Notes under the pieces: model-generated
What the model was told of the DNA's origin: nothing
The model's input: only the letters and a program-made list of their open reading frames with translations
Database searches by the model: none
Source of the DNA: Sandaracinobacteroides sp041675905
GTDB taxonomy: Bacteria > Pseudomonadota > Alphaproteobacteria > Sphingomonadales > Sphingomonadaceae
Length of the DNA: 64,000 nt
Direction of reading: 5' to 3'
Assembly (NCBI GenBank): GCA_041675905.1
Contig: JBAYSX010000003.1
Span: forward strand, 62,001 to 126,000
Program-made: the position numbers and the translations under genes
In this document: positions 59,491 through 64,000 of the stretch, piece after piece
Layout of the letters: each line of letters opens with the position of its first letter
Position numbering within the stretch: position 1 is the stretch's first letter

Positions 59491-61671
59491 ATGTCCTCGG
59501 CCCCTATTATGATTCGCACATCCCTTGCGGACCTTCCGTTGCCGCCCGATTATGCACCCAACCGCCCGGCGCGACCGCTCAAATCAGAAGGCGGGCGCAA
59601 ATTCGTGCTGCAATCGGATTATCAGCCGGCGGGCGATCAGCCGGCGGCGATTGAAGCGCTTGTATCGGCGGCGCTGGCCGAGGAGCGCGATCAGGTGCTG
59701 CTGGGTGTGACGGGTTCGGGCAAAACCTTCACCATGGCGAAGGTTGTTGAGAGATTACAGCGCCCGACGCTGGTTCTGGCGCCCAATAAAATTCTTGCGG
59801 CCCAGCTTTACGGCGAGTTCAAAAGCTTTTTTCCGGATAATGCCGTAGAATATTTCGTCAGCTATTATGATTATTACCAGCCTGAAGCCTATGTACCGCG
59901 CACCGATACCTACATCGAGAAAGACAGTTCGATCAACGAAGCAATCGACCGGATGCGGCACTCGGCAACGCGTTCCTTGCTGGAACGGGACGATGTACTG
60001 ATCGTCGCCTCCGTATCCTGCCTTTATGGTATCGGTTCGGTTGAAACCTATTCAGCGATGACATTCAGCCTGAACAAGGGCGATACCCACGACCCGCGCG
60101 AGATCATCCGTCGGCTCGTGGCGCTGCAATACAAGCGCAATGAAGCATCTTTTGTTCGGGGAAGCTTCCGGATGAAGGGGGATACCCTGGAGCTATTTCC
60201 GTCCCACTATGAAGACATGGCGTGGCGGATCAGCTTCTTTGGCGAGGAGATCGAGGCGATAACCGAATTTGATCCTTTGACGGGAAATCGGATCGCCAAT
60301 CTTGAAACCATCAAGATTTACGCGAACAGCCACTATGTGACTCCGGGGCCAACGCTGAAACAGGCGACCCAGGCCATTCGCCACGAACTGGATGTCCGCC
60401 TGAGAATCCTGCAGGAAGAGGGCCGGCTGCTGGAATATCAGCGGCTGGAACAGCGCACCAATTTCGATCTGGAGATGATCGCGGCGACCGGGGCTTGCTC
60501 GGGCATCGAAAACTACAGTCGCTTTCTGACCGGGCGCGCACCCGGCGAACCGCCGCCGACATTGTTCGAATATTTGCCGGACAACGCATTATTGTTTGTC
60601 GATGAAAGTCACGTCACCATCCCGCAAGTCGGTGGCATGGCGCGAGGAGACCGGGCGCGCAAGGTCACCCTGGCGGAATATGGTTTCCGCCTGCCATCCT
60701 GTGTGGATAACCGTCCGCTGAAGTTCGAGGAATGGGATATGTTGCGACCGCAGACCATCTGCGTGTCGGCAACGCCCGGAAACTGGGAAATGGCGCAGAC
60801 TGGCGGCGCGTTCGTCGAACAGGTGATTCGCCCGACGGGCCTGATTGACCCGGTGGTGGTGGTGCGGCCCGTGGAAGATCAGGTCGACGATCTGATGGCG
60901 GAAGCGAAGGCGACAGCCGAGCAAGGCTATCGCACGCTGGTAACGACACTTACCAAAAAAATGGCCGAGGATCTGACCGAATATCTGCACGAGGCCGGGC
61001 TGAAAGTACGGTATATGCACTCCGATGTGGAAACGCTGGAGCGCATCGAACTCATCCGCGATTTGCGCATGGGCGTTTATGATGTGCTGGTCGGTATCAA
61101 CCTTTTGCGCGAAGGACTCGATATTCCTGAATGCGGGCTCGTCTGTATTCTGGATGCCGACAAGGAAGGGTTTTTGCGCTCGGAAACGTCGCTGGTCCAG
61201 ACCATCGGTCGTGCGGCGCGAAATGTCGAAGGCCGGGTCATTCTCTATGCCGACCGCATGACCGGATCGATGCAGCGGGCGCTGGCCGAGACGGAGCGGC
61301 GGCGTAATCGCCAGATCGCCCATAACGAAGCCCATGGAATCACGCCGGCGACAGTGAAGAAGGCGATTGCCGATGTGGTCGGCCATGTAACAGCGCAGGA
61401 CTATCTGACCGTCGAAATCGATGCCGATACGCCGCACCTCGTAGGGCATAATCTGAGATCTTATATCGCTGATCTCGAAAAGAAGATGCAAAAGGCCGCA
61501 GGGGATCTGGAATTCGAGGAAGCGGCGCGGCTGCGCGACGAAATAAGGCGACTGGAGGCCGACGAACTGGGTATAAGATCCGAACAGCCGATGCGGGGGC
61601 GAGCCATGGCGGGCCGTCCGGGGACACGCACCGATAAATGGGGCAAGATTCGTGCAAAGAAGATGCGGTAA
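59491..61671 (+). CDS. uvrB: Excinuclease ABC subunit UvrB
   Basis: Damage-verifying helicase-like subunit of nucleotide excision repair; works with UvrA and UvrC. The 726-residue product has Walker A GVTGSGKTFTMAKV, the beta-hairpin region SYYDYYQPEAYVPRTDTYIEKDSSIN, helicase motif DESHVTIPQ, NLLREGLDIPE, QTIGRAARNVEGRVILYAD and a C-terminal UVR motif (LRDEIRRLE). ATG 59491 (MSSAP) or 59509 (MIRTSL) are possible; neither has a strong ribosome site. A LexA box lies directly upstream. Confidence 0.95.
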   Translation: MSSAPIMIRTSLADLPLPPDYAPNRPARPLKSEGGRKFVLQSDYQPAGDQPAAIEALVSAALAEERDQVLLGVTGSGKTFTMAKVVERLQRPTLVLAPNKILAAQLYGEFKSFFPDNAVEYFVSYYDYYQPEAYVPRTDTYIEKDSSINEAIDRMRHSATRSLLERDDVLIVASVSCLYGIGSVETYSAMTFSLNKGDTHDPREIIRRLVALQYKRNEASFVRGSFRMKGDTLELFPSHYEDMAWRISFFGEEIEAITEFDPLTGNRIANLETIKIYANSHYVTPGPTLKQATQAIRHELDVRLRILQEEGRLLEYQRLEQRTNFDLEMIAATGACSGIENYSRFLTGRAPGEPPPTLFEYLPDNALLFVDESHVTIPQVGGMARGDRARKVTLAEYGFRLPSCVDNRPLKFEEWDMLRPQTICVSATPGNWEMAQTGGAFVEQVIRPTGLIDPVVVVRPVEDQVDDLMAEAKATAEQGYRTLVTTLTKKMAEDLTEYLHEAGLKVRYMHSDVETLERIELIRDLRMGVYDVLVGINLLREGLDIPECGLVCILDADKEGFLRSETSLVQTIGRAARNVEGRVILYADRMTGSMQRALAETERRRNRQIAHNEAHGITPATVKKAIADVVGHVTAQDYLTVEIDADTPHLVGHNLRSYIADLEKKMQKAAGDLEFEEAARLRDEIRRLEADELGIRSEQPMRGRAMAGRPGTRTDKWGKIRAKKMR

Positions 61672-61729
61672 CCATAGTGACCCGGGCAGCGGGTTGGCGC
61701 AGCGCGGGGCGGGGCCTATTGGGGACAAT

Positions 61730-62626
61730 ATGAATAATATGTCGAACATCGAGCCGGGCGGCTTGGACCGCCTGAATAGTTTGTGGCTGGCCGGGTGCGG
61801 GGCAATGGGTGGCACCCTGCTGGCGCGCTGGCTGGATGCGGGCTTGCGGCCGGAAAATGTTACTGTGATCGATCCCGCTCCGGCGGGTCTGCCACAGGGC
61901 TTCAGCGGCGCGGTGGTGAACGACGCCAATGTTCTGCCTCCCGGAGGGGAAGGGCCGCAAATCCTCGTTCTGGGTGTTAAACCGCTGACGGTGCTGCAGG
62001 TGGCCGATGCGCTGAAGGGGCGCTTGCCCCCTGCACCCTTCATTCTGTCGATGTTGGCGGGCGTGCGCACCGCAACGCTTTCGCATCTGTTTCCGGGGGC
62101 CCGGATCGTGCGGATCATGCCGAATACCCCGGCGCGCGTGGGCCGGGGGGTAACTGCGCTGTTCGGGGTCAATCTTGCCCCCGGCGATGCTGAAATTGCT
62201 GATTCGCTGGCAACTGCGGCAGGCCGCGCCCTGTGGGTGGACGATGAAAACCGGTTTGACGCGGTGACAGCATTGTCGGGCTCCGGACCGGCATTTTTGT
62301 TCCGTTTCGTGGAAACATTGGCTGGTGCAGGGGAAACCATCGGCCTCGATCCCGCAACGGCCAGCATGCTGGCGCTGGAAACCGTGGCCGGCGCCGCCGA
62401 ACTGGCCACACGCAGCGAGGCGACGCCGGCGACCCTGCGTCAACAGGTAACGAGCCCGAACGGCACCACCCAGGCCGGGCTCGATGTGCTGGATGGCGAT
62501 GGCGCCTTGTCCAGCCTGCTGCGTGCAACCTTGCGGGCGGCGGCGGAACGGTCGCGGGCCCTGGCGACGGCGGTCGATTCGGCAATCGAGACCGGCGTGC
62601 AGGGCAGGGACGCCGTTCGCTCCTGA
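61730..62626 (+). CDS. proC: Pyrroline-5-carboxylate reductase
   Basis: Last step of proline synthesis, NAD(P)H-dependent. The 298-residue product has an N-terminal Rossmann motif LWLAGCGAMGGTLLARWL (residues 14-31), VLGVKPLTVLQV, RIMPNTPARVGRG and the C-terminal dimerisation domain with ALSGSGPAFLFRFVE and VTSPNGTTQAGLDVL, which is the ProC signature. GGGGA precedes ATG 61730. Its end is three bases from the convergent marR gene. Confidence 0.94.
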   Translation: MNNMSNIEPGGLDRLNSLWLAGCGAMGGTLLARWLDAGLRPENVTVIDPAPAGLPQGFSGAVVNDANVLPPGGEGPQILVLGVKPLTVLQVADALKGRLPPAPFILSMLAGVRTATLSHLFPGARIVRIMPNTPARVGRGVTALFGVNLAPGDAEIADSLATAAGRALWVDDENRFDAVTALSGSGPAFLFRFVETLAGAGETIGLDPATASMLALETVAGAAELATRSEATPATLRQQVTSPNGTTQAGLDVLDGDGALSSLLRATLRAAAERSRALATAVDSAIETGVQGRDAVRS

Positions 62627-62629
62627 ATT

Positions 62630-63154
62630 TCAGTCTTCGCGTGCAGGCTGGGCGAGGGCAGCGATCATCGCCCGGTCTTCAGGCGGAATCAGGCCGGACA
62701 GAACCGCCCAGAAACCGGTGACCGCTTCCTGTCCGGCCTGGGCGTAGGCGGCGGCCATATGGTTCCGTAACAGCGCGAACAGTGCAGCTTCCAGTTCCGC
62801 GCCAGCCGGGGTCAGATGCAACCGTCGCTGCCGCCGATCGGACGTTCCGACTTTTTGCAGTACGAAATTCTCGCGCACGAGATCGATCAGTATCCGCGAC
62901 AGGGCCTGTTTGGTGATACCGAGAAGACGCAGCAATTCGAAAACGGGGAGACCGGGCCGGCGGGCAATGAAATGCAGCGCACGATGATGCGCGCGGCCGA
63001 GTTTATGTTGTGCCAGCAGGGAGTCCGCGCTGCTGACCAGATGGGAGTAACCGAAATATAATAATTCGACCCCATGCCGGATCTCCGATTCGCGGAGGAA
63101 CAACGGCGACGCGCGACCGGGTACGGATGAGGGCTTTGACGAAATTTCTGGCAT
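62630..63154 (-). CDS. MarR-family transcriptional regulator
   Basis: Cytoplasmic winged-helix repressor/activator of 174 residues. Seen: GRAHHRALHFIARRPGLPVFELLRLLGITKQALSRILIDLVRENFVLQKVGTSDRRQRRLHLTPAG (about 53-117), the MarR helix-turn-helix and wing with the DRR-x-R-x-L motif. Ligand and targets are unknown. It is divergent from the small gene and the polysaccharide-export gene to the right. Confidence 0.9.
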   Translation of the reverse strand: MPEISSKPSSVPGRASPLFLRESEIRHGVELLYFGYSHLVSSADSLLAQHKLGRAHHRALHFIARRPGLPVFELLRLLGITKQALSRILIDLVRENFVLQKVGTSDRRQRRLHLTPAGAELEAALFALLRNHMAAAYAQAGQEAVTGFWAVLSGLIPPEDRAMIAALAQPARED

Positions 63155-63379
63155 GTGCCATTAATTCTACCCAATGATGGCGCGGGGGCAAGCTGGTCTG
63201 AAAATCTGATCATGCGACAAAACGACAGGCAGGCAGGACGAATGCTGAACTGCGGGGGAAGAATGGTTGTCAATTATGGTGGCACGGGATTAAGGGACAA
63301 TACGCGCCGCTTTATTGCGTGCCGCGGCGCCCCGCCCGAAACCGGCGGGAGGAAATGGCACCTGAAGGGGAATGGCGGG

Positions 63380-63652
63380 ATGGGCAAAAGCCTCGACGAG
63401 ATTGACGGCAGCTTGTCCTCGCATGAGCAAGGGTCGCGGCTGTGGCAGCGCGGCGGTGACCTGTTCGCCCTGTCGCTGGCGAGTGCGATGCTGATCATGG
63501 CGCCCGCGATGAATGGGCCCGGAGGGTTGCCGGCCCACGCCAGCAGCGTGACCGACGTGCGGAAAAGCGAAGGGACGCAGTCGCTCGATGCGCTGGCCAG
63601 CGCCGAAGTCAAGATTTTGGCAGATACCGCCGATAAATCCTCCAATCCATAA
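63380..63652 (+). CDS. Small hypothetical membrane-associated protein before the export gene
   Basis: The 90-residue product has one hydrophobic stretch (about 28-47, LFALSLASAMLIMAPAMNG) followed by PGGLPAHASSVTDV, which could be an internal signal peptide or anchor, and a polar tail (SLDALASAEVKILADTADKSSNP). GGCGGG lies immediately before ATG 63380. The frame is open back to 63155, but that part looks non-coding. I do not recognise a family. It precedes the export gene by 69 bases. Confidence 0.5.
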   Translation: MGKSLDEIDGSLSSHEQGSRLWQRGGDLFALSLASAMLIMAPAMNGPGGLPAHASSVTDVRKSEGTQSLDALASAEVKILADTADKSSNP

Positions 63653-63721
63653 CGCCGGTTGACCGGTATAGCGCCGGATCATAAACGGACGCACGTTTCG
63701 CTGGTGCAAAAAGGTGGGTGA

Positions 63722-64000
63722 GTGAAGTTTCTGGTCCGGCTGGTATCGGCGTTCATTTTCACAATTTATATGATGTTGACGGCCCCGGCCGGCGCGCAGT
63801 CCATTGACCCGAAGATTCTGCAAGGTCTCCAGGGGCAGCTTGGCGTCAGCAGTCCTTCTCAACAATCCCGATCGGCAAGCCCGGCCGAAACCTTGAATAC
63901 GGAGCCGACAACGACCGGCGGGCGCGTGGATACGCGCGAAGAACAGGAATTTCGTCGCGCCGCAGCGCGTCAGAGACTGCATCAGCTTTATACCCCGTCT
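63722..64000 (+). CDS. Polysaccharide export outer-membrane protein (Wza-like), N-terminal part
   Basis: Only the first 93 codons are inside the window. A GTG start at 63722 has AAGGTGG upstream. The product has a signal peptide (KFLVRLVSAFIFTIYMMLTAPAGAQ) and then SIDPKILQGLQGQLG, a Ser/Thr/Pro-rich stretch and DTREEQEFRRAAARQRLHQLYTPS. This resembles the N terminus of SLBB-domain polysaccharide export proteins in sphingomonads, but the defining SLBB/Poly_export domains lie beyond the right edge, so the call rests on partial sequence and context. Confidence 0.55.
   Translation, partial: MKFLVRLVSAFIFTIYMMLTAPAGAQSIDPKILQGLQGQLGVSSPSQQSRSASPAETLNTEPTTTGGRVDTREEQEFRRAAARQRLHQLYTPS

Noticed and set aside
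60589..62409. 606-codon minus-strand ORF
   Set aside because: Antisense to uvrB and proC; repetitive Pro/Ser/Arg content, no family match.
1..64000. tRNA/rRNA genes, CRISPR arrays, insertion sequences, integrases, phage genes
   Set aside because: I looked through the intergenic stretches on both strands and saw no cloverleaf, repeat-spacer array, transposase or terminal repeats that would support any of these.

Overview
The window reads as a chromosomal segment of an alphaproteobacterium, most likely of the order Sphingomonadales. The signs are high G+C coding bias, a PEPxxWA-type PEP-CTERM protein, a CrtZ carotenoid hydroxylase, a class I lysyl-tRNA synthetase, a Caulobacter-style Tad/Cpa pilus operon and a LexA box of the GTTC-N7-GTTC type. 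I see no rRNA, tRNA, CRISPR array, prophage or insertion sequence. Genes are very tightly packed, with many ATGA or TGATG overlaps and convergent genes that share stop-codon bases.

Left part (1-6.9 kb): the start of phoB with an unrecognised gene in front of it, a possibly broken small gene, carD, mgtE, an FnrL-type oxygen sensor with a perfect FNR box 3' of it, two co-translated L,D-transpeptidase-family genes and a PfkB-type sugar kinase. The stretch 6.9-15 kb is one Tad pilus operon (flp-cpaA-cpaB-cpaC-mini cpaD-cpaE-cpaF-tadB-tadC). Next come dacA and lysK (minus), a DinG-like helicase and sixA (plus), and a TonB receptor plus phosphodiesterase lipoprotein preceded by a good Pho box. wrbA, a lysR gene, a CitE-like lyase, qmcA-nfeD, an OmpA-like lipoprotein, a CorC-like protein, a secreted beta-helix protein and purD follow (24.8-34.6 kb).

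From 34.7 to 43.1 kb the content is accessory: an ABM monooxygenase, an MFS exporter, a 36-residue membrane peptide, a DUF454 protein, a FeeM-like N-acyltransferase, an AT-rich regulatory stretch, a PEP-CTERM protein, and a Tat flavoprotein / c-type cytochrome / flavoprotein set that resembles ketosteroid dehydrogenases.

The most notable block is the minus-strand surface-polysaccharide operon from 58.8 down to 43.1 kb: wzz, wzx, pseC, an SpsF-like nucleotidyltransferase fused to an aldo-keto reductase, an SDR, pseG, pseH, pseI, a putative glycosyltransferase, an AT-rich wzy, fnlA, fnlB, fnlC and wbuB. It encodes a pseudaminic-acid-type nonulosonic acid and UDP-L-FucNAc for a Wzx/Wzy polymer. 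No pseB is present, and the FnlA/CapE-type enzyme makes the PseC substrate as its own intermediate, so one dehydratase may feed both branches. The right end holds crtZ, a LexA-controlled uvrB, proC, a marR gene, a small membrane protein gene and the start of a probable polysaccharide-export gene.
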